Source of the DNA: Mesostigma viride
Lineage: Eukaryota; Streptophyta; Mesostigmatophyceae; Mesostigmatales; Mesostigmataceae
NCBI GenBank assembly: GCA_009746045.1
Contig: RPFO01000059.1
Coordinates: 183,501-247,500 of the forward strand
DNA: 64,000 nucleotides
Reading direction: 5' to 3'
Numbering within the stretch: position 1 is the stretch's first letter; every line of letters begins with the position of its first letter. A model generated the notes under the pieces. That model had not been told where the DNA came from. It saw only the letters and a program-made list of their open reading frames with translations, and ran no database searches. Position numbers and translations under genes: made by a program. Below are positions 31,079 to 61,800 of the stretch, one piece after another.

Positions 31079-33245
31079 TGGAAATTAAAAATTATATCCA
31101 GGCACAAGCGGTGCCGAGCAGGTCCGTGTAATTTTTTATCACGACCGCCGGGCCAAGGGCGACTCTCTGGCTTTGATAACGTGCTAAGCTGGCACGGTTG
31201 TTTGGCTCGCGCATCCGCTCCGATATTTTATCTAGACACATTCCCCTTCCAGCATGGCGCTCTGCTCGCGGGTACACGAAGGCCGGTTCGATGCGGCTGC
31301 ACTGGCAAGTACAGCCAGTACCGTGCTGAGTTGGCAAGGCCATGGCCTCTACCACGCGCGCATCCGACGGTGGATGTCAGCCTGGCGCGGAGATTGTGGC
31401 CCGTCTGGCTGTTCCGCACTGCATTCCCTGCGAAGTCAAGATTCACTGGCGGCGGTGAGATAGTTCCAATCCCCTAGATTTGGCGGGAATATCCCCGGGT
31501 GCCTGCGTTCCATAAATGGTGGAAAGAATCTTTTGCGTTGGAAGGGCACATGGGAAGATAAAGATTTCGCTTTCGTTGGTGCTGGAAAGATCCCCCGTCA
31601 AGCTGCCATGCTGGCGCGAGGGAAGCACTGTTACTGTGTTACAGGTTGGCCGTAGACAGGACGCGATCTCTCTAGTGGCACAAAATCGTCCGAAAGTAAT
31701 TCAGCAAATGACAGCCCCACATGTGCACGCGACGGTATCGTGGCCTGCTGGTGGTTTCCCTTTCGAGTTACATATTGACCATAACATGTTTAATTAACAT
31801 GCACTATCGTCGGGAGCTGGGATTGCGCGTACGGGCTGTGTGGGCTGGTGCTGAGCGTCATGCTCGCTCGTGCAGGGTCGTGGCTCGAAAAGGCCTCCGG
31901 TGGGCCAATTAGCAATCACGCTGGCCATATTACCGAACGCTTCCGGCGCCAGACCGGGTGCGAGGAATAACGACGCAGCCCTAATAAAAAATACCGTCAG
32001 CGCATGCAAAATAAAATATGAATCTCTGGACCGGGTTAAAAGTGTAATCGCAGTTTATAAGTTTGCAAATACCGCCTCGTGATCTGCTCAATTTTTCATC
32101 AGATCTGGATCTTTTTCGTAAAAACTGCTTTGATTTCGATCCATGTCTTTGGAGGTTTGCAGTTTCCGATGAGTTGCTTTGTGAATATTTTGTAGTGGGA
32201 AGGCTTGGAAAGTAGGCGCCTTGAGTTTTTAGTTTCTACGCTTCACGAGGGCGACCCCTTCTGGGAGGGATCGCCTGCCTGATTCTAGTTTGAGCTGGCG
32301 TGAGGACCTGCCTGAATTTCAGGCTAGCCGATGCAAAATGCATGTGGTGTTCCGACGGCTGGTGTTGTGATCAGCTACGTGACGGCCTGTGCCATGCAGT
32401 TGCTGGCTGCCTTGCGCTCCAAATCGAGCCAGGTAATTTAGGCGCTTCGACATGCACCCAGCCCCTCATATGTCGATACACAAACAACATGTTCTCCCAA
32501 GAAGTTCACACTGCACGGAATATTGTTCGGGATTGCGAACCGATGATTGACGAATTAGCTAACCATGACAAAGAACGTGACATCACAATACACCACAACA
32601 CTGGCGGTGCAGCCAACTAGTGGGTGTTCATCATCCCTTGGACATTGGTAGCTACGTACTATAGCTTACATATCAGGGAGACAACCAGCGCAGGCCGGAA
32701 ATCGGGAGAATCCGGACCATGGTAGCTCGAGCCTGCCGTTATCTTTTCCACGTTTTCGAGACGTTCAGGATGATATATGTGAATGGAGATGGAAATGTGT
32801 AGCCTTGTTCATCGAAATCATGGCTGGCTTCCGTGAAGAGCGACCAAACGACCTAAACGGTGGGGCCGGAAACAGCTTGCTTGATCGGGGCGTGTGTTTC
32901 GAGCCTGACTGGCCGGTAGTGTCTAGTGGTGAGCACCATTGCTGTGATTACGTATATTAGTAAGTTGATTTCTCGTCTGCATCTGGATGGCGCCAGATGA
33001 TTTTTTTAATTTTATTTTTTTAAGACCGCCAGCTAACACTGATGGAGACGCTTAATTGCCAACGCCGTCATGAATCCCCAGACAAGCACCACCGCGATGT
33101 CCACTACCTTACCTAGATTCTTCGAGTACAGCATATCTTGTGCATATTTGCTCATCACATGGCCTAGATGCCTTGACTTCCATTCAAGGCAGCTTGCAAT
33201 AAACTAAATTGATGGTGCAGAAGCCTGGCCAAGTACTTCGAGCCG
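31079..33245. other. Upstream region of the starch synthase gene; no gene supported
   Basis: Holds the presumed SSI promoter and 5' UTR. Open frames such as 31181-31477 and 32300-32620 (+) show no family signature. No retroelement end is recognised until the tail at 33250. Confidence 0.5.
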
Positions 33246-33248
33246 CAT

Positions 33249-35570
33249 TGATTAATTAATTATTTAAACTCGCGCTCCCATTGGGGAGTCGCGGAGCACG
33301 GAAGTGCTTTTAATCCCTGTGTGTGCACAACAGGAAGAAAGGGCAGAGACCGGCCCCTTTCTCCTTCATGCCTGAGGCATGCCACAGCTGCAATTGGACC
33401 CGATAAAGGATCCGGCATGCAAGATCTGTGGGTGCAATAAGACCCATGTGAGCATATCATAACATGGAGCGTGGGCAAGTAATCTGAGCATAGCCAGGAC
33501 GTAGCATGGCTGCACAAGAAGGACTAGTAAGCTAAGGCTACTATGGCTGGTTGTGTACCGCGTGTTGGCGGTGCACGTGGCTAGGTATGGCACAGCTAGG
33601 CAAACATTCTAGGCGTGGCTGCCATGGCCGGTGGCAGTGACTACCAATGGATACAAGCTCGGGCTATTCTACCCCGCAGGGGGCGTCGATCCACACCTTG
33701 TGGTTGATGATCAGGTGTCGGATGGTATGGGTGACAAGAGGGAGCTCGCAGTAGAGCTCGGCCCGGGTGCGGCGTTCTTGGTAGCGGACGCCGAGGATAT
33801 GACGGAGCATTCGAGTGACGGTGCCGTCAAGCTGCTGGCTCAGCGCCTGGTCCAGGATCCACGCCTCGCAGCCATAAAGGAGGATGCTGAGGACAAGGGC
33901 CTTGAACAGAATATGCGCTTGCGTCGCTCACTCAGGTAGCGACAGGTCCGGAACCTGTCGAGGCGGCGGAGGGCCGCCCAGGCCTGGCCAATGCGGGTAC
34001 GTGTTGATGTCGTCGGCCGTGGAGGGAAGCCAGCAGCCTGCCAAGGAGCTTGAAGCGAGTCGCCGGGGGGACGAGGCTGCCGTCCAGCAAGAGGAGGGTG
34101 GGTGGGGCTATCCCAGCAGGGAAGCCGATGCCAGGCCATGACCTCCGTTTTCTTGCTGATCATAAGCCCCACCGCCCGCGCTTCCAGTGATAAGCTGTCT
34201 AGCCACACTTGGGCTGACTCCGGGGTTTCCACAAGTGTCGTGTCATCAGCGTAGATCAGATCGCTCAGGCGGTAGGGTGGGTCAACCCCGCCATAGCTGG
34301 CGTACTCCGTGACCTCGATCCCCGGCGGGCACCCCTCCACCCGGGCGAAGCGGGCTTGTGCACGCCGCATGATATAGTCCACCATAATGATGAATAGATA
34401 TGGATGGGGAGAGCACACAGCCCTGCCACACCCCGGTGTGCAGGGGGAACGCCGGAGTGACGTCGTCGGCGGTACGGACCTGGGCGCGCTTGGGACCCTT
34501 CATAGAACTGGCGGATGATCTCAACGATGTACGATGGGACACGGAACAGGTGAAGGGCCACCCACAGGGCGTCCCATATAACCGTATCGAATGCCTTGGT
34601 GTAATCCACGAAGATCAATAGCAATGGCAAGAGGCCGGGGGCCAGGCGGCCCACTTCCTCGATCAGGCCGCGCGCGGTAATAGTGACCATAACACAATTG
34701 CGACCAACACGGAAGCCCATGTGGGACTCACCTAGGTGGGGATCGAGGCTGGCGCGCATGCGGTTCAGCAGGAGACGCATGAAGACTTTCAGCACGCAGC
34801 TTTGGAGGCATACGGGCCGCGGTAGTTGCCGGTATCCGCGGCGGACCCCTTGCCCTTGTAGAGCATGACCCGGACAGCGGTCTTCCAATACGTCGGCGGG
34901 GGGAGGCCATCTCGTAGAATCCGGTTGCAAACACCCCGGAGGAAAGGCTCAAGGGCAGGCATCTTAACCACCTCCGGTGAAATATTGTCCACTCCCATGG
35001 CAGCATCATTGCGGAGGGCGGAGATGGCAGCAGCCCATTCCTGGGGAGTCCACTCGTCGTGGGGGCCGTCCACCAGGGGGCCGGAGAGCGGTGGGATCGA
35101 CCAGGTAGTCCGTCTCGCTGGTGGGCGCCTGCGGGGGCTCAATGGGGCCGCCTCGGCTGGCCGCAGGGCGTGCAGCTGCAGCGGGGTCAAGCGGGGGGGC
35201 GGGCCAGGGGCCCCCGATAGTTTGGCCTGGCCGCTGAACCAAATCTCAAGGCGCTCACTGGGGGTGCCTGGGATGTCAGCCCGTTGCGTTTCCCGCCGTC
35301 CGGTGAGACGGTCGAGAGAGCGCCAGGCCGCCTTGTGCTGGTTGGCGGCCGTGTGCCGGCGATTGATTTCGGCGGCAAGTGTCTCCACCTCCTCCGCATG
35401 TGCGGCAGTATATGCTTGAGTAAGCCGTTCCTGGTACGGGTACAGGTCCTCCCCGCGGCGGCGGGCCTGCCGGCTAGCGCCAGCCGGCCGGCAACCACCC
35501 GGGCATCGCGCAGGTAGAGCGGGGCTGGTCGGGCGCGGGGTTGCTCGGGGAGAAGCTTAGAGCCAAAGGC
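33249..35570 (-). mobile_element. Chimeric retroelement: ORF2 body joined to an ORF1-unit 3' end
   Basis: On the minus strand, ORF2 sequence (35570 to about 33716) ends at CATCCGACACC and continues directly into the last codons of a family B ORF1 (TGATCATCAACCACAAGG), its 3' UTR, the hairpin and a TTAATTAA tail at 33249. The ORF1 part matches 12455-12916. ORF2 does not resume after the tail, so this is not a simple nested insertion. A GGT microhomology (33714-33716) sits at the join. Confidence 0.7.
33716..35570 (-). pseudogene. Non-LTR reverse transcriptase (ORF2) fragment
   Basis: Lacks the endonuclease. In order: a linker with WRSLDRLTGRRETQR, the pre-RT region ISALRNDAAMGVDNISPEVV, KTAVRVMLYKGKGSAADTGN, HLGESHMGFRVGRNCV, motif A FVDYTKAFDTV (about 34575-34610), GVWQGCVLS, YADD (34242-34253) and the start of the C-terminal tail. 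Frameshifts occur around 34800, 34400 and 34000. Same family as the D-type fragments at 11455 and 35766. Confidence 0.8.
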
Positions 35571-35573
35571 ACG

Positions 35574-36515
35574 CCACGGAGTACTATGCTAATCTCATTA
35601 CGGAAAAAAAAATAATTACACAAAAGTTTAAACAAATATCGTCTGCATCATTCCCCAACCTTTAAGCACTATAGATGGGGATGTAATCCTCATCCGAGCT
35701 GTCCTCTACTGTAATGGCAGACGAGGCGGTAGTGTAGCGGCTATCCTCAGGGCCAATAACCTCCACAGTGCATTCTGTTCAAGGCCCTTGTCCTCAGCAT
35801 CCTCCTTTATGGCTGCGAGGCGTGGCCCCTGGACCAGGCGCTGAGCCAGCAGCTTGACGGCACCGTCACTCGAATGCTCCGTCATATCCTCGGCGTCCGC
35901 TACCAAGAACGCCGCACCCGGGCCGAGCTCTACTGCGAGCTCCCTCCTGTCACCCATACCATCCGACACCGCCTCCTCCTCTTTGCCGGCCATCTTGCCC
36001 GCACAGACCAGGTGAATACCGATGTGGGCCCTGCCGGGGGGCTTGAGACGGGCCAACCAGGTAGACACCTCCTCCTATGGCAGGGTCCCCTTGTCCCATC
36101 GCAACCCACTGGCAAACTTGCGCGCGCCGGGCACCGGCGCGGCGCGACCCGGACCTATGTGACACAACTGCTTGAAGATGCAGGGCTTCTGGGACTATCC
36201 GTACTCCGCGCCCGGCGCATGATTGACAAGGAGAAATGGGCTGCCATCTGCGATAAGCACCTTCCCGAGGGCCGGGGTATGCTCCTGTTTTCTCCCCACG
36301 GGCCCCGCGGCCCGTTGCTAGCCAGGGTAGAAGTCCGCAGGTGGAGGTTATTGGTCCTGAGGATAGCCGCTACACTACCGCCTCGTCTGCCATTACAGTA
36401 GAGGACAGCTCGGATGAGGATTGCATCCCCACCTATAGTGCTTAACGGTTGGGGGATGATGCAGACGATATTTGTTTAAACTTTTGTGTAATTATTTTTC
36501 TAATGAGATTATTTT
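35574..36515. mobile_element. ORF2 3' fragment flanked by an inverted copy of its own 3' end
   Basis: 35766-36360 (+) encodes the ORF2 C-terminal region (TRMLRHILGVRYQERRTRAE, RHRLLLFAGHLARTDQVN, ARRMIDKEKWAAICDKHL), followed by its 3' UTR to about 36515. 35574-35765 is the reverse complement of 36340-36515. Both outer ends are therefore 3' ends, with about 170-bp inverted arms around a 575-bp core. Stops and a truncated 5' side make it non-functional. Confidence 0.7.
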
Positions 36516-36854
36516 ACCCCGACTAGGTTGTCCCCAGTTAACAAATTAACAAATTAACGCCGGCGGACTACCTGCGGACTGCTCTTCGTGGAGTCGCCGG
36601 GCTACAAGTTGCGTACTTGACCAAACTCAGCCTTGGAGGCCGCCGCACCAATTTTTACTTCTTTTCGTCACATGGCTTGCGTTGGGTTCATCGACGAGCA
36701 TCGACGCTCATCGACGGTGCAATCTGACGGCGGAGAATAAGTTCGCCACAGCATAGCGCGACGCAAGGGCTAAGATCCGACAACGTGACATGCAAAGCTT
36801 TAGACCGCATCGCTAACCGGAAATTCCGTCCAACACCGTCGTACAGTACTGCCA

Positions 36855-37395
36855 GTCGACCGCACCTCTGCCTCTTAACCGTCGAATGCGCAATCGATCT
36901 AGAAAGTAGAAACGTCTCCGCGACACTTCCGCGATTTCAGTACTTTCCGTCACCCTTGACAGTTGTCGTACAATACAGAAAATTTACGCCAATAGAAACT
37001 CGCCTCCAAACATATATCTCGATAGAGGCATGCGTCTTATTTAATTTCAAGGTACCTCTTAATTAATCTCGCCCCCCCGTTGTAACACCGTCCCCCCGTT
37101 GTAACACCGTCCCCCCGTTGTAACACCGTCCCCCCCCCCCCATAAATGCGTCCCCCCCCGTTGTAACACCGTCCCCCCCACGTACAGTACTTTCAACCGC
37201 AGCTCTGCCTTTTAACCGTCGAATGCGCAATCGATCTAGAAAGTATCCGCGATTTTAGTACATGCCGTCACCCTTGACAGTTGTCGTACAATACTACAAA
37301 TTAACGCCAATAGAAACTCCCCTCCAAACATATATCTCGATAGAGGCATGCGTCTTATTTAATTTCAAGGTACCTCTTAATTAATCTCGCCCCCC
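36855..37395 (+). repeat. Two direct repeats of about 200 bp around a minisatellite
   Basis: 36855-37070 and 37195-37390 share long blocks such as TTAACCGTCGAATGCGCAAT, CACCCTTGACAGTTGTCGTA and the CATATATCTCGATAGAGGCA segment. A related diverged copy is at 14150-14445. No coding content or known element recognised. Confidence 0.75.
37070..37180 (+). repeat. CCCCCCGTTGTAACACCGT minisatellite
   Basis: About five tandem copies of a 19-22-bp unit with variable C-run length, lying between the two 200-bp direct repeats. Confidence 0.85.
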
Positions 37396-37504
37396 GGCCT
37401 CCGCTAATTTGCTAAATTTGCTAAAAAAGAGCCAATTTTACCCCGACTAGCATAGTACTCCGTGGCATGCCTTTGCGCATGACACACAAGCACTTACTTA
37501 CTTA

Positions 37505-37975
37505 CTTAATAACCTCCACCTGCGGACTTCTACCCTGGCTAGCAACGGGCCGCGGGGCCCGTGGGGAGAAAACAGGAGCATACCCCTCAGGAAGGTGCTT
37601 CTCGCAGATGGCAGCCCATTTCTCCTTGTCAATCATGCGGGCGCGGAGTTCGGATAGTCCCAGAAGCCCTGCATCTTCAAGCAGAACTTTGTGTCACATA
37701 GGTCCGGGTCGCGCCGCGCCGGTGCCGGGGGCGCGCAAGTTTGCCAGTGGGTTGCGATTGGACAAGGGGGCCCAGAAAATACTGTTACAAGGTCGGCCAG
37801 CAACTGATCGACCTGTGTAGTTCATGGCTGGTCTACCAACCCATCTGGGTTTGTCCTTGGGGCCGGGCCCAGTCAGGATATGCCGCCCTGGCTGGCCAAG
37901 CTGCTGGGGCCAGACCAAGCTAGGGCGGTGTCTACCTGACTGGCTCGGGCAAGATGTCCTACACATGCTATTCAA
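37505..37975 (-). pseudogene. Recombinant ORF2 C-terminal fragment
   Basis: On the minus strand, 37975-37775 matches the family C ORF2 tail (QQLGQPGRHIL, GPGPKD), while 37770-37505 matches the family D tail and 3' UTR (TCGCAACCCACTGGCAAACT, ATTGACAAGGAGAAATGGGC). The switch near 37770 indicates a mosaic of two subfamilies. Confidence 0.65.
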
Positions 37976-38034
37976 CGCTGCCTAAGTAGTCTAGCTTGAT
38001 ATCTGACAATTGAACCAGTAGGATTGTTTGTCTC

Positions 38035-38391
38035 CATCCATCCATCCATCCATCCATCCACCCACCCACCCACCCACCCACCCACCCACCCACCCACCCA
38101 CCCACCCACCCACCCACCCACCCACCCACCCACCCACCCACCCCACCCACCCACCCACCCACCCACCCACCCACCCACCCACCCACCCACCCACCCACCC
38201 ACCCACCCACCCACCCACCCACCCACCCACCCACCCACCCACCCACCCACCCACCCACCCACCCACCCACCCACCCATCCATCCATCCATCCATCCATCC
38301 ATCCATCCATCCATCCATCCATCCATCCATCCATCCATCCATCCATCCATCCATCCATCCATCCATCCATCCATCCATCCATCCATCCACC
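38035..38391. repeat. Compound (CCAT)n-(CCAC)n-(CCAT)n microsatellite
   Basis: A few CCAT units, about 58 CCAC units with one phase break near 38141, then about 28 CCAT units. Stop-free in several frames, which produces spurious 127-158-codon frames. Confidence 0.95.
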
Positions 38392-38765
38392 TGCGATGGT
38401 TGTCTCATTAACACACACACACACACACACCGTGACGGGAGCACAAGTTTAAATTAATGTTGTCCAGCATTTACTTGTGAGGCGGTGGGTTCTTGACATC
38501 CTAACAGAGGCACGCCTATCGATCGTGATCATTGGACAACACCAGGGCCGATTCAAACAGTGTGTGCAGGCTGATTCAATATTCCATATTTTGCTGCTCA
38601 AGTGCAACAAAAGCATAAGGTTGTGGTACTGAAACATGGTCCAGCAACCTTGCACGCACAGAACCCCACCAGGCCACATCCATGGTCCTCAAACTTGAAA
38701 GGCAAGTGATACCTTGCTGTAGCAGTATAGCATGTACACGAGGTGTCAATAATGAGACAACTACG

Positions 38766-51140
<12,375 letters not shown>

Positions 51141-51624
51141 ACTGGCCTAGTGCATGGAGCTGTCTGCGATTCTGCATGCTCCTGAGGCAAAACTTGCGCT
51201 CACCGAAGAAGAGTGGGCCTAGGTTGCTGTCCGTGCCTGCCCCTACTGGGTGGCAAACATGCAATTGCAAGCAAGTGACTCAATCGAATCTGGAACCCGC
51301 ATACCATTCCCGCACGTTCCCCAGAAGGAGCATCTGCTTATCACGAATTCAACTTGCATCGCCACTTTTTACTGCTTCAGTGTGACTGCATGGTCCAGCA
51401 GCCATCGACCCCCGCCACAGTGGCCATGCACGTGTGTGCGCCCGTGCACATGCATGCGCCCTAGCAACGGAGACAGCGGGCCGATCTATTCACCACGGCC
51501 TATGGCTGCTCTGTTCCCACCACCGCCGCAAGCTGGCTCTATTCCCACCACCGCCGCAAGCTGGCTCTGTTCCCACCACCCCCCAATCTGGCTCTGTTCC
51601 CTGCACCACCGCGGGGCCACCCAC

Positions 51625-56716
<5,092 letters not shown>

Positions 56717-57354
56717 GACAACAGTTTTACGTAGCTTAACGACGTGAATTCCAGAAAAATGATAAACCTTAGCGCACGAGCAACGTTAAAGAGTATCGCT
56801 ATTTTAATTTAAGCTTGACCTGGCTCAATGGCAGCCTATGAAGGCGGCCTCAGGGCGATACTTCACTTACGTGCTACGCCTCGTGCAGTCGTGCTTACAT
56901 ATTAGGTATACAGTACGCCATGGTGGTGACTCACTGGTGAGCTTATGCCAGGGTGTAAGACCACAACACTGGAAACTGTGACCTCAGGAGTAATGTTAAA
57001 CATCAGATTCTGATTTCATCAGACGATGACAAAGGCTGGCATGACAAAGGCTGGCATGACAAAGGCTGGGCGCGGCGCTCGGGCGTAACAGCGTTAAGGC
57101 AGGCCAGGCGCAGGCACGTAAAAACACGGGCGACGGGCCATGGGCCACGGGCCACGCGTCGGCCGTCGGCCCAGCCATTCCTGCATTGTAGGAACGTTGC
57201 CGGGCACAAAATTCAAATTCTGGTGCGGCATGGCCGCGGCAGCCGCTACCTGGCCCGGGCTGGCCGACGTTGGCATGGACGACTGTCAAGAAAGAGTTCA
57301 TCTCGCTTGGGTAAGCTGCGGTTGTTTCGTCTGGGCGCTCTTCCCATTTTATTG

Positions 57355-58861
57355 CTAACGGATCGATTTGCTTACCCAACGTTTTCCATCCAGGGCAGAA
57401 ATGCCAGCGACTTTTCAGTCGGCCACTTCCATTTACCCACTTCGAGTCGTAACGTCATCAACGTTACCCTCTGTATTCCGGCCTGTCTCCTTCTATTTCG
57501 CAGGAACCCTTCGCTTCTGGTTGGCGTTCCTGCACTGCAGGCAGACTGCAGTCTCTACCGCTGCATTTTTTTGTAAGTACTTCGGTTGGGAAGTTCGTCT
57601 AGCGTTTTTCCATCGACTGTCCTGCTTCCAAGCCAGGCCGCGTCTCTACCCTGTGTTTCCGTCAGCAACGGGATGGAGGTCCGTTTTTTCATGATCGGCA
57701 ACCGTTTTGGTCGCGTCATTTTCAGCAACACGCAACTGCCTCTGCCTTACACGCTGCGCTTTGTCGTCCTTCCGTCGGTTCGGGAAAGCTTCTTACGTCT
57801 TTCAATTACATCATTACCGTCCAGGTAGTTTCTTACCATTTGCTTTCCGTCGGCAACGGGTCGGGAGCATATACAGTGGGTCATTACCCGCAATGCAGCT
57901 TCCCCCCTGTTTTCCCCACAGGCTCTCCCTGTATTTCCTTGGGGAACATCTTTGGATTAGCTCCCGTGCATCAAACGTGCATCAAGAACACATTTTAAGG
58001 GAGACTTTGGCTGTTCGTGGGATGGAAGCCCTACTGTGCCCATGTTTTCCACTGTTTGATCTTGGCTGCATACCCCTGGCACCTGTCACCCACCTGACTT
58101 TTGCTAGTAGTTGCTGGATTTTTTTCTTCTAGCAGGTGCTGCGTGCTGGTGATTGTCATTACGGTCGCCATTGCTTGCCAGTAATTGATAGTTGCTTGAT
58201 ATGGTCAGCATCACGGCCAAGTCTACGCTCAGATCCTGCTTGGAATTTGTGGCGGGCGTTTTCTGTATTGGATGAACGCCAGTTTCTGTTACGGTGTGAT
58301 TGTGTATAGGAACAAGCTTGAAGCAACAGCACACGATGCATATTCATACTCATATACATGCGCTTAATGTGAACGGTGTAGCCTAGGGCGAAGGGCGTTG
58401 GTTTACACGACGACGTATTCAAAGTATAACTTCTGTAAACAAGTATCCATCTGCGTGTGTTAATTCATTTTGGCAGCCATGCATGTGCACAAGAGTACCA
58501 ATTAATTATTCCTACACTAGGGGTCGATGTATTTAGCATTCACTTTGGCATTTACTGCGGCAATGCCATTACTCCGTGGCTCCCCAATGGGACATGTTCT
58601 GTGTCTTGTTGTGTTGACAGCGTGTAATAAGTGTTGCAACGTACTAGGCAAGGGTTTAGGGTCCAAACTGTGAGGGGCAGCACATTGAAACCAAGAATCA
58701 TTTAGCACTCGCAGTTAGGTGTCGCCATGATTCAGAGAACTTGTTGTGGCCTGACCACTTCAGGCAGTGAGACAAGGTTGGATGCCCTCCCAATCAGTTT
58801 CTAGGGGTTGAAGGTTGTTTTATTGCCACCCATGTGACGCAATATACATGCGCTTGATGAG
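57355..58861. other. Unique sequence, no supported gene
   Basis: Likely upstream flank of the UBA5 region. Short frames on both strands have no recognisable content. Confidence 0.5.
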
Positions 58862-61800
58862 TGGATGGATGGATGGATGGATGGATGGATGGATGGATGG
58901 ATGGATGGATGGATGGATGGATGGATGGATGGATGGATGGATGGATGGATGGATGGATGGATGGATGGATGGATGGATGGATGGATGGATGGATGGATGG
59001 ATGGATGGATGGATGGATGGATGGATGGATGGATGGATGGATGGATGGATGGATGGATGGATGGATGGATGGATGGATGGATGGATGGATGGATGGATGG
59101 ATGGATGGATGGATGGATGGATGGATGGATGGATGGATGGATGGATGGATGGATGGATGGATGGATGGATGGATGGATGGATGGATGGATGGATGGATGG
59201 ATGGATGGATGGATGGATGGATGGATGGATGGATGGATGGATGGATGGATGGATGGATGGATGGATGGATGGATGGATGGATGGATGGATGGATGGATGG
59301 ATGGATGGATGGATGGATGGATGGATGGATGGATGGATGGATGGATGGATGGATGGATGGATGGATGGATGGATGGATGGATGGATGGATGGATGGATGG
59401 ATGGATGGATGGATGGATGGATGGATGGATGGATGGATGGATGGATGGATGGATGGATGGATGGATGGATGGATGGATGGATGGATGGATGGATGGATGG
59501 ATGGATGGATGGATGGATGGATGGATGGATGGATGGATGGATGGATGGATGGATGGATGGATGGATGGATGGATGGATGGATGGATGGATGGATGGATGG
59601 ATGGATGGATGGATGGATGGATGGATGGATGGATGGATGGATGGATGGATGGATGGATGGATGGATGGATGGATGGATGGATGGATGGATGGATGGATGG
59701 ATGGATGGATGGATGGATGGATGGATGGATGGATGGATGGATGGATGGATGGATGGATGGATGGATGGATGGATGGATGGATGGATGGATGGATGGATGG
59801 ATGGATGGATGGATGGATGGATGGATGGATGGATGGATGGATGGATGGATGGATGGATGGATGGATGGATGGATGGATGGATGGATGGATGGATGGATGG
59901 ATGGATGGATGGATGGATGGATGGATGGATGGATGGATGGATGGATGGATGGATGGATGGATGGATGGATGGATGGATGGATGGATGGATGGATGGATGG
60001 ATGGATGGATGGATGGATGGATGGATGGATGGATGGATGGATGGATGGATGGATGGATGGATGGATGGATGGATGGATGGATGGATGGATGGATGGATGG
60101 ATGGATGGATGGATGGATGGATGGATGGATGGATGGATGGATGGATGGATGGATGGATGGATGGATGGATGGATGGATGGATGGATGGATGGATGGATGG
60201 ATGGATGGATGGATGGATGGATGGATGGATGGATGGATGGATGGATGGATGGATGGATGGATGGATGGATGGATGGATGGATGGATGGATGGATGGATGG
60301 ATGGATGGATGGATGGATGGATGGATGGATGGATGGATGGATGGATGGATGGATGGATGGATGGATGGATGGATGGATGGATGGATGGATGGATGGATGG
60401 ATGGATGGATGGATGGATGGATGGATGGATGGATGGATGGATGGATGGATGGATGGATGGATGGATGGATGGATGGATGGATGGATGGATGGATGGATGG
60501 ATGGATGGATGGATGGATGGATGGATGGATGGATGGATGGATGGATGGATGGATGGATGGATGGATGATGGATGGATGGATGGATGGATGGATGGATGGA
60601 TGGATGGATGGATGGATGGATGGATGGATGGATGGATGGATGGATGGATGGATGGATGGATGGATGGATGGATGGATGGATGGATGGATGGATGGATGGA
60701 TGGATGGATGGATGGATGGATGGATGGATGGATGGATGGATGGATGGATGGATGGATGGATGGATGGATGGATGGATGGATGGATGGATGGATGGATGGA
60801 TGGATGGATGGATGGATGGATGGATGGATGGATGGATGGATGGATGGATGGATGGATGGATGGATGGATGGATGGATGGATGGATGGATGGATGGATGGA
60901 TGGATGGATGGATGGATGGATGGATGGATGGATGGATGGATGGATGGATGGATGGATGGATGGATGGATGGATGGATGGATGGATGGATGGATGGATGGA
61001 TGGATGGATGGATGGATGGATGGATGGATGGATGGATGGATGGATGGATGGATGGATGGATGGATGGATGGATGGATGGATGGATGGATGGATGGATGGA
61101 TGGATGGATGGATGGATGGATGGATGGATGGATGGATGGATGGATGGATGGATGGATGGATGGATGGATGGATGGATGGATGGATGGATGGATGGATGGA
61201 TGGATGGATGGATGGATGGATGGATGGATGGATGGATGGATGGATGGATGGATGGATGGATGGATGGATGGATGGATGGATGGATGGATGGATGGATGGA
61301 TGGATGGATGGATGGATGGATGGATGGATGGATGGATGGATGGATGGATGGATGGATGGATGGATGGATGGATGGATGGATGGATGGATGGATGGATGGA
61401 TGGATGGATGGATGGATGGATGGATGGATGGATGGATGGATGGATGGATGGATGGATGGATGGATGGATGGATGGATGGATGGATGGATGGATGGATGGA
61501 TGGATGGATGGATGGATGGATGGATGGATGGATGGATGGATGGATGGATGGATGGATGGATGGATGGATGGATGGATGGATGGATGGATGGATGGATGGA
61601 TGGATGGATGGATGGATGGATGGATGGATGGATGGATGGATGGATGGATGGATGGATGGATGGATGGATGGATGGATGGATGGATGGATGGATGGATGGA
61701 TGGATGGATGGATGGATGGATGGATGGATGGATGGATGGATGGATGGATGGATGGATGGATGGATGGATGGATGGATGGATGGATGGATGGATGGATGGA

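Noticed and set aside
35574-36515. DNA transposon with 170-bp terminal inverted repeats
   Set aside because: The arms are the 3' UTR of the ORF2 family itself and the core is the ORF2 C-terminus, so the inverted repeat comes from retroelement copies.
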